DNA of 37,220 nt, taken from the NCBI RefSeq assembly GCF_040096205.1, contig NZ_JBBMFD010000024.1, positions 1 through 37,220 of the forward strand, given 5' to 3'. Within the stretch, counting starts at the first letter, position 1. The number at the start of each line of letters is the position of its first letter. This document shows, piece by piece, positions 22,089 to 29,615 of this stretch. The notes under the pieces are model-generated. The model saw nothing but the letters and a program-made list of their open reading frames with translations, was not told the origin of the DNA and made no database searches. The position numbers and the translations under genes are program-made. This DNA is from Solibaculum_A intestinale (GTDB lineage Bacteria > Bacillota > Clostridia > Oscillospirales > Acutalibacteraceae).

Positions 22089-24818
22089 ATGAATTTACTC
22101 AAATCCCTTTTCGGGTCGTACAGCAAGCGGGAGCTCAAGCGCATCGACCCCATTGTCAAGCAGGTTTTAGCCTTGGAGGACAAGTATAAGGCCATGAGCG
22201 AAGAAGAGCTCAAGGCGGTAACTCCCGCTTTGAAGGCGCGTCTTGCGGCGGGCGAAACCACCGACGACATCCTGCCCGATGCCTTTGCCGCCTGCCGGGA
22301 AGCGTCCGACCGGGTACTGGGCATGCGCCACTTCGAAGTGCAGATCATCGGCGGCATCATCCTGCACCAGGGCCGTATCGCGGAAATGAAAACCGGTGAA
22401 GGCAAAACGCTGGTAGCTACTCTGCCCGCCTACTTAAACGGCTTGACCGGCAAGGGTGTGCATATCGTCACGGTCAACGAATACTTGGCCCGCCGCGACT
22501 CCGAATGGATGGGCAAGCTATACCGGTATATGGGCCTGACGGTGGGCCTCATCCGCCACGACCAGGACAATAACGAACGCCGGGAAGCTTACGGGGCGGA
22601 CATTACCTACGGCACCAACAACGAGCTGGGCTTTGATTACTTGCGCGACAATATGGTCATCTATAAGCAGAACAAGGTACAGCAGCGCGGGCATCATTTC
22701 GCCATCGTCGACGAGGTGGACTCCATCTTAATCGACGAAGCGCGTACCCCGCTAATCATCTCCGGCCAGGGGGACAAGTCCACCGACCTGTACACCAAGG
22801 CCGATAAGTTCGCCAAAACCCTGACTATGTATAAGGTCAAGGAGCTCAACGACAAGGAAAGCCAGGACGACATCGAAGGCGACTACGTGGTGGACGAAAA
22901 AGCCAAGACCGCCACCCTTACTCCCGAAGGTGTGACCAAGGCGGAGCGGTATTTCGGCGTGGAAAACCTGATGGACGCGGACAATATGACCCTTCTGCAC
23001 CACATCAACCAGGCTATCCGCGCCAACGGCATCATGAAGCTGGACGTGGATTACGTGGTCAAGGACGGCGAGGTCATCATCGTCGACGAGTTTACCGGCC
23101 GACTCATGTTCGGCCGCCGGTACAACGAAGGCCTGCACCAGGCCATTGAGGCCAAGGAAGGGGTTAAGGTGGAGCGGGAGTCGAAAACCCTGGCCACCAT
23201 CACCTTCCAGAACTATTTCCGTATGTATGACAAGCTCTCCGGTATGACCGGTACCGCCATGACCGAGGAGACCGAATTCCAGGAGATTTATAAGCTCGAC
23301 GTGGTGGAGATCCCCACCAATCGTCCGGTGATCCGCATCGACAACGCCGACTCCGTTTACAAGACGGAGAAGGCCAAGTTTGGCGCTGTGATCGAGCAGA
23401 TCATCCAGTGCCATGAAAAAGGCCAGCCGGTGCTGGTAGGCACGGTGTCCATCGAAAAGTCGGAGCTTCTGTCTAATATGCTCAAGCGCCGGGGCATCCA
23501 GCATGAGGTGCTCAACGCCAAGTTCCACGAGAAGGAAGCGGAGATCATCGCCCAGGCGGGCAAAAAGGGCGCGGTCACCATCGCCACCAACATGGCCGGC
23601 CGCGGCACCGACATTATGCTGGGCGGCAACCCCGAATACCTGGCCAAACACGAAATGCGCCGCATGGAGTTCTCCGAGGAGATGATTTCCGAGGCCACCG
23701 GCTTTGGAGACACCGACGACGAAGAGCTTCTCAACGCCCGCAAAACCTATCAGGAGCTGGAAAAGAAGTTCAAGGCGGAAATTAGGCCCGAGGCGGAGGA
23801 AGTCCGCGAGGCGGGAGGCCTCTTTATCATCGGCACCGAACGGCACGAGTCCCGCCGAATCGACAACCAGCTGCGCGGCCGTTCCGGCCGTCAGGGAGAC
23901 CCCGGTGAAACCCGGTTCTACCTCTCTATGGAAGACGACCTGATGCGCCTGTTTGCCGGCGACCGGATCTATAACATCATGGACAGCCTTGGAATCGACG
24001 AAAATACGCCCATTGAGCACAGCATGCTCACCAACACCATCGAAAACGCCCAGAAGAAGCTGGAAAGCCGCAACTTCGCCATCCGTAAAAACGTGCTGCA
24101 GTACGACGACGTGATGAACCGCCAGCGCGAGATCATCTACAGCCAGCGCGACAAGGTGTTAAACGGCGAGGACATGAAGGATTACATCCAGAAGATGCTC
24201 GAAGAGACCATCGAGGCGAACGTCAAGTCCTACATCACCGGAGAAGACAAGGATTCCTGGAACTTTGAGGGCCTTCGCGACCACTACATGGGCTGGCTGA
24301 CCACGCCGGATGATTTCCGGTTCGACCGGGTGGAGCTGGAGAACACCGAGGTCGATTACATCATCAAGATGCTCACCGAACGGGCCAAGGAGCTCTACCA
24401 GAAGCGGGAAGAGGAGTTCGGCAGCAACCTGATGCGGGAAATCGAACGAGTCATGCTTCTGCGGATGGTAGACACCAAGTGGATGGATCACATCGACGCC
24501 ATGGAGGAGCTCAAGAAGGGCATTTCCCTGCGCGCCTATGCGCAGAAGGATCCGGTGGTGGAATACCGCATTGAGGGCTTCGACATGTTCGACGAGATGA
24601 TCGCTTCCATTCAGGAGGATACGGTCCGGCTGTGTCTGACCATTCAGATCCGCAAGGAGGAGGAGCCCAAGCGCGAGCAGGTGGCAAAGCCCATCGAGCC
24701 CGCGTCGGATAAAACCGATTCCACCTCCCGCACCGTTAAGAAAAAGCCCGGCCGCAACGACCCGTGCCCATGTGGCAGCGGGAAGAAGTACAAAAAGTGC
24801 TGCGGTAAGGACGCGTAA
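22089..24818 (+). CDS. secA: preprotein translocase ATPase SecA
   Basis: A 909-residue SecA, the motor that drives proteins through SecYEG. Walker A is MKTGEGKTLVATLPA, the DEAD-like motif is VDEVDSILIDEARTPLIISG, and helicase motifs include IATNMAGRGTDI and LRGRSGRQGDPGETRFYLS. The preprotein cross-linking and scaffold regions follow. The C-terminal zinc motif CPCGSGKKYKKCCG, which binds SecB or ribosomes in other bacteria, is intact. It is somewhat longer than the roughly 840-residue B. subtilis protein, with a charged insert near FGDTDDEELLNARKTYQELE as in other clostridial SecA. ATG at 22089 follows GGAGG; nine upstream in-frame codons are rejected. It is a single gene with a promoter, a 130-base leader and a terminator. 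Confidence 0.97.
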   Translation: MNLLKSLFGSYSKRELKRIDPIVKQVLALEDKYKAMSEEELKAVTPALKARLAAGETTDDILPDAFAACREASDRVLGMRHFEVQIIGGIILHQGRIAEMKTGEGKTLVATLPAYLNGLTGKGVHIVTVNEYLARRDSEWMGKLYRYMGLTVGLIRHDQDNNERREAYGADITYGTNNELGFDYLRDNMVIYKQNKVQQRGHHFAIVDEVDSILIDEARTPLIISGQGDKSTDLYTKADKFAKTLTMYKVKELNDKESQDDIEGDYVVDEKAKTATLTPEGVTKAERYFGVENLMDADNMTLLHHINQAIRANGIMKLDVDYVVKDGEVIIVDEFTGRLMFGRRYNEGLHQAIEAKEGVKVERESKTLATITFQNYFRMYDKLSGMTGTAMTEETEFQEIYKLDVVEIPTNRPVIRIDNADSVYKTEKAKFGAVIEQIIQCHEKGQPVLVGTVSIEKSELLSNMLKRRGIQHEVLNAKFHEKEAEIIAQAGKKGAVTIATNMAGRGTDIMLGGNPEYLAKHEMRRMEFSEEMISEATGFGDTDDEELLNARKTYQELEKKFKAEIRPEAEEVREAGGLFIIGTERHESRRIDNQLRGRSGRQGDPGETRFYLSMEDDLMRLFAGDRIYNIMDSLGIDENTPIEHSMLTNTIENAQKKLESRNFAIRKNVLQYDDVMNRQREIIYSQRDKVLNGEDMKDYIQKMLEETIEANVKSYITGEDKDSWNFEGLRDHYMGWLTTPDDFRFDRVELENTEVDYIIKMLTERAKELYQKREEEFGSNLMREIERVMLLRMVDTKWMDHIDAMEELKKGISLRAYAQKDPVVEYRIEGFDMFDEMIASIQEDTVRLCLTIQIRKEEEPKREQVAKPIEPASDKTDSTSRTVKKKPGRNDPCPCGSGKKYKKCCGKDA

Positions 24819-24836
24819 TTTTTCCATTGATATAGG

Positions 24837-24875
24837 ATACGCCTGTCGGCTGAGAGCCGGCAGGCGTATTTTCTG
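24837..24875 (+). terminator. intrinsic terminator of secA
   Basis: A 15-bp stem (ATACGCCTGTCGGCT / AGCCGGCAGGCGTAT, with one G-U pair) and a GAG loop is followed by TTTCTGTTTT, 19 bases past the stop codon. The stretch 24876-25028 beyond it shows no gene or clear signal. Confidence 0.85.
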
Positions 24876-25028
24876 TTTTGAGGGGAACGCTAAAGGCAAA
24901 TCACACCTTTTCTTCTGGTCATCCGGCTCCAAAAAAGCCGATTGCGGCACTTTCCAGGCGATTTACACCCGTTTTAGGCGATTGTCCTACGCTGCGTTCT
25001 AATTTTGCGCTTTTTGTTTTGTTTTCGC

Positions 25029-25056
25029 TTGCAATCGGCACTTATTGTGTTATAAT
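25029..25056 (+). promoter_or_regulatory. promoter of the corA leader
   Basis: TTGCAA (25029-25034) and a perfect TATAAT (25051-25056) are 16 bases apart. The transcription start near 25063 leaves about 265 bases before corA. No M-box, NiCo or ykoY-type riboswitch core was recognised in the leader. Confidence 0.65.
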
Positions 25057-25123
25057 GATAAAGGTTGTGTGCGTTTGGAGCCGAGAAGCGCCTGCCGTTT
25101 CATGGAGGCGGAAGGTTTTTTCT

Positions 25124-25225
25124 ATGTTTTTGCCTAACAACAGACGCGCGCGGCCGATTGTCTGCGTGTTCATCCGGCGCAAATCCCGGATGCAATCGGA
25201 TTTTAAAAGGAGGTGGGTGTGGTGA
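25124..25225 (+). CDS. candidate 33-residue basic leader ORF upstream of corA
   Basis: ATG at 25124 lies eight bases after GGCGGAAGG and opens a 33-codon frame. The peptide begins MFLPNNRRARPIVCV and ends DFKRRWVW; ten of its residues are Arg or Lys. Its TGA overlaps the GTG start of the next small frame (GTGA), the layout of translational coupling. No known family is recognised. It may be a leader peptide, a true small protein, or chance; the overlap and the two ribosome binding sites argue mildly against chance. Confidence 0.38.
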   Translation: MFLPNNRRARPIVCVFIRRKSRMQSDFKRRWVW

Positions 25226-25311
25226 GTCCCGACCCTGGTAGTCACCGATGTGATACAAACAATTTTATAACCGGGGCACGCCGCATCCCGTCTGTTTTGG
25301 CGCGCCCTTAA
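25222..25311 (+). CDS. candidate 29-residue leader peptide upstream of corA (SPDP start)
   Basis: GTG at 25222 stands eight bases after a perfect GGAGG within AAAAGGAGGTG (a GTG one codon earlier is also possible). The 29-codon frame begins MSPDPGSH and ends VLARP, and its TAA is 15 bases before the corA ATG. An early Asp-Pro pair is notable: the MgtL leader of enterobacteria, which begins with alternating acidic and proline residues, lets ribosomes fall apart at low Mg2+ and so turns on the Mg2+ transporter mgtA. The same logic here would suit corA, but this is inference. The last codons contain CCCTT, complementary to the AAGGGGG ribosome binding site of corA. Confidence 0.45.
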   Translation: MSPDPGSHRCDTNNFITGARRIPSVLARP

Positions 25312-25326
25312 AGGGGGAACTGCGCT

Positions 25327-26253
25327 ATGATAAGCTATCTCAAGAGCACCAACGGCCGCATCCACGCGGTCAACGAAAGCGAAGAGGGCTGCTGGATCAA
25401 CGTCGTCAACCCGACGGAGGACGAAGTAAACCTGCTGGTGGGCGAGTATGAGGTGGAGCCGGAATTCATCCGCGCCGCCTTGGACGAGGAGGAATCCTCC
25501 CGTATTGAGACTGAGGACGGCGTGACGCTCATCATTCTCGACGTACCGATTGTCGAAAAGCAGGACGATGCGGTGGTGTATACCACCGTGCCAATCGGCA
25601 TCGTCATCACGCCCAGGCACGTCATTACCGTTTCACTTAACGAAAATCCTATTTTAAGCGAGCTTGCCAACGGGGTGGTTAAAAACACCCACACGGCTTT
25701 GAAGACCCAGTTTGTACTGCACATTATGCTGCGCATGGCGTTGCGGTATTTGCAGTACCTCAAGCAGATTGACAAGCTCAGCTCGTCGGTGGAAACCAAC
25801 CTGCGCAAATCCATGCGCAACAAAGAGCTTATCCAGCTTTTGGATCTGGAAAAGTCCCTAGTGTATTTTTCCACCTCCCTGAAGGCGGACGAGATCACCA
25901 TGGAAAAACTCATGCGCGGGCGGTACCTGAAGCTCTATGAAGAGGACCAGGACCTGCTGGAGGACTGTCTGATCGAAATCAAGCAGGCCATCGAAATGTC
26001 CAGCATTTATCTGAACATTCTTTCCGGCACTATGGACGCTTTCGCGTCGGTCATTTCCAACAATCTGAACATTGTGATGAAGGTGCTGACCTCCATCACC
26101 ATCCTGATGGCCATCCCGACCATCATCTTCAGCTTCTACGGCATGAACGTGCAGGGTTTGCCCTTTGATATGTCCATCTGGTTCCCGACTGGTCTTGCAC
26201 TGGCCGCCACGCTGATTACCGGCTTTGTGCTGTACAAAAAAGATATGCTGTAA
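25327..26253 (+). CDS. corA: CorA family magnesium/divalent metal transporter
   Basis: A 308-residue CorA-type channel, a pentamer in the membrane that carries Mg2+ (or Co2+/Ni2+) into the cell. A cytoplasmic N-terminal domain and long helix are followed by two membrane helices at the C-terminus: ILMAIPTIIFSFYGMN and the last segment FPTGLALAATLITGFVLY. The selectivity motif is YGMNVQG, as in all CorA proteins. The short charged tail KKDML ends it. The ribosome binding site is AAGGGGGAAC. The protein belongs to the shorter Firmicute-type CorA subgroup, where metal preference varies. Its long leader with two small ORFs suggests post-transcriptional control. Confidence 0.94.
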   Translation: MISYLKSTNGRIHAVNESEEGCWINVVNPTEDEVNLLVGEYEVEPEFIRAALDEEESSRIETEDGVTLIILDVPIVEKQDDAVVYTTVPIGIVITPRHVITVSLNENPILSELANGVVKNTHTALKTQFVLHIMLRMALRYLQYLKQIDKLSSSVETNLRKSMRNKELIQLLDLEKSLVYFSTSLKADEITMEKLMRGRYLKLYEEDQDLLEDCLIEIKQAIEMSSIYLNILSGTMDAFASVISNNLNIVMKVLTSITILMAIPTIIFSFYGMNVQGLPFDMSIWFPTGLALAATLITGFVLYKKDML

Positions 26254-26290
26254 TGGTACCTCCGGCGCAGCCGGTGGCCTTCATGACAGG

Positions 26291-26329
26291 AAAAAGGCAG
26301 GGCGCGGAACTTCCGAGCCCTGCCTTTTT
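26291..26329 (+). terminator. intrinsic terminator of corA
   Basis: AAAAAGGCAGGGC pairs with GCCCTGCCTTTTT, with an inner CGGAA-C-TTCCG stem. The T-tract follows directly. It lies 38 bases past the corA stop codon. Confidence 0.88.
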
Positions 26330-26650
26330 GCACCGATCATTCGGATGAGCAATACTCTCAAATGCTCATACATCCGGCGCCGCCAATGGAAAACGCCGCA
26401 GCGCATCCGGGTACGCCTTGTGCATTCTTATGCAGTTTCCCAACCCGTCAAGTAAGAGCAGGGGCTCGCTGCGCTTGTTTTCCCTGCTTTACACTTTTAT
26501 TACGCCCCGCGTGCAGAAATCCCCTTTGGCCCAGCAAAAAATCTGCCGGACCAAAGGGGATTTTCATTCATACAAAGAAACTTGTAACGCAAATGAGACG
26601 TTTCGCTTGTTCACGTTTTGCAGTACCGTTCATAGAAGCCCAGCTGATTT
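26330..26650. other. intergenic stretch between corA and thiD
   Basis: No gene is supported in these 320 bases. The only clear structure is a 13-bp stem (AAATCCCCTTTGG at 26517-26529, complement at 26551-26563) with a 21-base loop, which could end the thiD transcript on the minus strand although its T-tract is short (TTTC). I did not recognise 6S, SRP or other known RNA cores here. Confidence 0.45.
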
Positions 26651-27442
26651 TCACCCGATCCCATAGGCATGATAGAGAGGTCCGCTTCCCGCGCCCAGGT
26701 CAAGCCCGGCTTTGAGCGCGCCGGTCAAGTAGTCCTTGGCCCTTTGCACACTTTCCTTCAGGGAATACCCCTCCGCCAGGTTGCAGGCAATGGCGGAGGA
26801 AAGGGTGCAGCCGGTGCCGTGGGTGTTGGGGTTTTGAACCCGCTCACTGTGAAACCAGGTATACTCGCCATTGTGATAGAGAAGGTCGTCCGCCGTATCC
26901 GTGAGATGGCCGCCCTTGATGAGTACGCCGCCCCGCAGAGCCCCGGCAATTTCCTTTGCCGCCGCTTCCATCTCCCCCGCCGTTTTAATTTCCCGGCCGC
27001 ACAGGCACTGAGCCTCCGGTAAGTTGGGCGTAAGCAGGTCCGCCAGGGGAAAAAGCTCGGTTCTGAGCGCCTCCACCGCGTCCGCCGCCAGCAGCCGGCT
27101 GCCGCTGGTGGATACCATCACCGGGTCGAGCACGATCCTTTTCACGCAATACTCCCTGAGCTTTCCGGCAATGGCCCGGACGATGGCCGCAGAGGACACC
27201 ATCCCGATCTTCACCGCATCCGGCCGGATGTCGGACAGCACGCAGTCAAGCTGCTTTTTTACAAACTCCGGCGGCGTATCCAGCACACCAAAAACCCCGT
27301 TTGTGTTCTGGGCGGTTAGCGACGTAATCACGCTCATGGCGTACATGCCATGCACTGTGATGGTCTTGATATCCGCCTGAATGCCGGCGCCGCCGCTGGA
27401 GTCCGACCCGGCGATGGTCAATACCTTTTTTACTTCGGTCAT
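26651..27442 (-). CDS. thiD: hydroxymethylpyrimidine (phosphate) kinase ThiD
   Basis: A 263-residue kinase of the ribokinase fold that phosphorylates HMP and HMP-phosphate to HMP-pyrophosphate for thiamine synthesis. The family start KVLTIAGSDSSGGAGIQADI is clear, followed by ITSLTAQNTNGV, the segment RIVLDPVMVSTSGSRLL, and the anion-hole and catalytic Asp motif NTHGTGCTLSSAIACNLAEG. ATG at 27442 follows GGAGG by seven bases; a 52-residue in-frame extension is rejected. The start overlaps the stop of the HAD gene by four bases (ATGA), so it is the last cistron of thiM-thiE-HAD-thiD. Confidence 0.95.
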   Translation of the reverse strand: MTEVKKVLTIAGSDSSGGAGIQADIKTITVHGMYAMSVITSLTAQNTNGVFGVLDTPPEFVKKQLDCVLSDIRPDAVKIGMVSSAAIVRAIAGKLREYCVKRIVLDPVMVSTSGSRLLAADAVEALRTELFPLADLLTPNLPEAQCLCGREIKTAGEMEAAAKEIAGALRGGVLIKGGHLTDTADDLLYHNGEYTWFHSERVQNPNTHGTGCTLSSAIACNLAEGYSLKESVQRAKDYLTGALKAGLDLGAGSGPLYHAYGIG

Positions 27443-28110
27443 GTCCATTCCTCCCACCATGCTTTCATTGCCTGCGGCGCCTGCTCGAGCGAGGAAAGAT
27501 ATCCGTCCGCTTGGTTTTTCACCTCGTCCGCCTGCGGCTCCGACGGGTCGAACACGCCGACCACTCGAAATCCCGCCGCTTTGGCGGATTTTACGCAATA
27601 AAGCGCATCTTCAAAAACCACCGTTTCTTCCTTTTTTGTCCCAAGCATTGCCGCCGCCCGCTCGTAAAAAACGGGCTGGTCCTTGGGGCAGCCTGCTTCC
27701 TGGCAGGAAAGCACAAAGGAAAGAAAAGGCAGAAGCCCGGTGCGGGCCAGCGCTGCCTTAGCAAGCGAAGGGTGGGTGGCGGTAGCCACGCAAAGGCGCA
27801 CGCCTTTGCCGGAAAGCCACTCCACCAGTGCCTTTGCCCCCGGCTTGAGCGGCAGGCTCTCTCGGTACTTTCGCTCCACACAGCCGTTTAACCGGGCCAG
27901 AATGGTTTTCTCGTCCAAGGAAACCCCCAGGCTCTGAAAATACCGGGCGGTCTGGGAAAAGCTCAAAGGGGCGAGAATCCCCATAAGCCCGTCGGACACG
28001 GCAACCCCCTGGCTTTGCAAAAAGGCCTCCCCCACCCCGTCCCAGGCGGTCATGGAATCGAGAAGGGTGCCGTCCATGTCGAAGATCGCGCCTTTCAGCG
28101 CGCGGTTCAT
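27439..28110 (-). CDS. HAD superfamily hydrolase in the thiamine operon
   Basis: A 223-residue HAD phosphatase of subfamily IA. Motif I is FDMDGTLLDS (nucleophile Asp11, acid Asp13), a cap domain follows, motif II is CVATATHPS, the motif III Lys is in CPKDQPVF, and motif IV is VVFEDALYCVKSAKAAGF. It overlaps thiE upstream and thiD downstream by four bases each (ATGA), so it is firmly part of the thiamine operon. A role in thiamine metabolism, such as removing phosphate from thiamine phosphate or a by-product, is plausible; specificity cannot be read from sequence. Other family members are beta-phosphoglucomutases or generic sugar phosphatases. Confidence 0.9.
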   Translation of the reverse strand: MNRALKGAIFDMDGTLLDSMTAWDGVGEAFLQSQGVAVSDGLMGILAPLSFSQTARYFQSLGVSLDEKTILARLNGCVERKYRESLPLKPGAKALVEWLSGKGVRLCVATATHPSLAKAALARTGLLPFLSFVLSCQEAGCPKDQPVFYERAAAMLGTKKEETVVFEDALYCVKSAKAAGFRVVGVFDPSEPQADEVKNQADGYLSSLEQAPQAMKAWWEEWT

Positions 28111-28745
28111 GCGGTCATTTCCTCCGACAGGGCACGCAGCCGCCGGGTGGCCGCCGCCACATCGGGGCTTGCGAAGATGGCGGAGATCACCGCGATCCCA
28201 TCTACGCCGCTGCCTCTAAGCTTTAAGACGTTTGCCTCGCCGATTCCGCCGATGGCCACCACCGGGATGGTCACCGCCTCGCAGATCCGGCGCAGGGTTT
28301 CGAAGGAAACGTCGTTGGCATCAAGCTTTGTGGAGGTGGAGAACACCGCTCCTACGCCCAAGTAATCCGCGCCGCTTTCCTGGGCCTTTACCGCCTGCTC
28401 CACCGTGTTCGCCGACACTCCCAATATCTTCCCGTCCCCGATCAGCCGGCGCACGTCCTTCGCCTGCATGTCCGACTGGCCCACATGCACCCCGTCGGCA
28501 TCCGCTCGCAGGGCCACCTCAATGTTGTCGTTAATCACAAAAGGAACGCGGTGACGCACGGCGATTTCCTTGATCTTCAAGGCTTCCTTCAGGAAGGTTT
28601 CCTCATCGAGATGTTTCTCCCGCAGCTGCAAAAAGGTAGCGCCTGCGGCGGCGATTTCTTCCACCTGGTCCTCCAGCGACCGGCCGTCGAGCCAGGACCG
28701 GTCGGTGACCACATACAGCTGCATGGCTTTCTTATCGAGTTTCAA
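28107..28745 (-). CDS. thiE: thiamine-phosphate synthase ThiE
   Basis: A 212-residue TIM-barrel enzyme joining HMP-pyrophosphate and thiazole phosphate to thiamine phosphate. Characteristic segments are MQLYVVTDRSW, ATFLQLREKHLDEETFL, PFVINDNIEVALRADADGVH, VGQSDMQAKDVRRLIGDG, and GADYLGVGAVFSTSTKLDAN. GGIGEANVLKLRGSGVDGIA ends the barrel. The start is probably TTG at 28745, eight bases after a perfect GGAGG; an ATG at 28760 and one at 28709 are alternatives. It overlaps the thiM end by 14 bases and the HAD start by four. Confidence 0.93.
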   Translation of the reverse strand: MKLDKKAMQLYVVTDRSWLDGRSLEDQVEEIAAAGATFLQLREKHLDEETFLKEALKIKEIAVRHRVPFVINDNIEVALRADADGVHVGQSDMQAKDVRRLIGDGKILGVSANTVEQAVKAQESGADYLGVGAVFSTSTKLDANDVSFETLRRICEAVTIPVVAIGGIGEANVLKLRGSGVDGIAVISAIFASPDVAAATRRLRALSEEMTA

Positions 28746-29556
28746 CGCGCATGCCTCCATTGAGCAGGGACGGGCTCATGTTGCTCATATAGTCGATCAG
28801 ATAGGTGCGCAGGGTGCCCGTTCCCCCTTCGGTCTTTTGCATCTTGCGAAACGCCAGCTCTCCGCACAGGCCCATGGCGCACACGGCCGCCGCTGTTGCT
28901 TCCAACAGTTTCTCTGGGTTTGCTGCGCAGTAGCAGCCCGTCACCTCGCTGAGCATACAGCCGGTGCCGGTGATTTTCGCCATAAGCGGGTGCCCGTTTC
29001 GCACCAAATACACCTTGCTTTGGTCGGCTACCAGGTCGATGGCGCCGGTGATGGCGATCACCGCTCCGGTTTTCGCGCTTAAATCTTTTGCAAAGCGGAT
29101 GGCCTCATGGACGTTCTCATCGGTCACCGCGTCGTTTAAGCCGGCGTCCACCCCTTTGGTGTCCGCCGCGGCACCGGCCACCGCCTTTATTTCGGACATG
29201 TTGCCCCGGATGACGGAAACCTTTATCTCTTCCAGCAGCCTTTGCACGGTCTTGGTGCGCAGCGCGGAAGCACCCGCTCCCACCGGATCGAGAATCACCG
29301 GGCGGCACAGCGCGTTGGCCTTTTTGCCTGCCAGGATCATGGACTGGACAGTCCTCTCGTTTAAGGTACCGATGTTGAGAACCAGCGCGTTGCAGATGGA
29401 GGTAATGTCCTCCACCTCTCCTGCTTCGTCCGCCATGATGGGCGAACCGCCGCAGGCCAGCGCTATGTTCGCGCAGTCGTTGACGGTGACATAGTTGGTG
29501 ATGGCATGCACCAACGGCGTTTTCCTGCGGACGTTTTCCAAAATTGCTTCAAACAT
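28732..29556 (-). CDS. thiM: hydroxyethylthiazole kinase ThiM
   Basis: A 274-residue kinase that phosphorylates salvaged 4-methyl-5-hydroxyethyl-thiazole. The family pattern is clear: RRKTPLVHAITNYVTVNDCA, ACGGSPIMADEAGEVEDI, VILDPVGAGASALRTKTVQR, IRGNMSEIKAVAG and KITGTGCMLSEVTGCYCA. The ATG follows AAAGGAGAAACC. It is first in thiM-thiE-HAD-thiD, a salvage set; no thiC, thiG or thiS lies in the window. The 59 bases before it hold a GC-rich hairpin and no TPP riboswitch. Confidence 0.95.
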   Translation of the reverse strand: MFEAILENVRRKTPLVHAITNYVTVNDCANIALACGGSPIMADEAGEVEDITSICNALVLNIGTLNERTVQSMILAGKKANALCRPVILDPVGAGASALRTKTVQRLLEEIKVSVIRGNMSEIKAVAGAAADTKGVDAGLNDAVTDENVHEAIRFAKDLSAKTGAVIAITGAIDLVADQSKVYLVRNGHPLMAKITGTGCMLSEVTGCYCAANPEKLLEATAAAVCAMGLCGELAFRKMQKTEGGTGTLRTYLIDYMSNMSPSLLNGGMRVETR

Positions 29557-29579
29557 AATCGGTTTCTCCTTTCATCCAA

Positions 29580-29609
29580 ACGCCGGCGGGGAAGCATCCC
29601 CGCCGGCGT
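29580..29609 (-). terminator. GC-rich hairpin between the DEAD-box gene and thiM
   Basis: A 13-bp perfect stem (ACGCCGGCGGGGA / TCCCCGCCGGCGT) with loop AGCA lies 7 bases past the helicase stop codon and 24 bases before the thiM ATG. On the minus strand it is followed by TTGGATG, not a T-tract, so it may be an inefficient terminator, a processing site or a 3'-end stabiliser. Confidence 0.5.
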
Positions 29610-29615
29610 AACGTC

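Noticed and set aside
22752..24020. 422-codon minus-strand open frame
   Set aside because: Antisense to secA; His/Leu/Val-rich composition typical of the complement of a highly expressed GC-rich gene, and no ribosome binding site.
25063..25326. M-box (Mg2+) or NiCo riboswitch before corA
   Set aside because: The conserved M-box core and the NiCo four-way junction motifs could not be found by eye in the leader. A covariance search would settle it.
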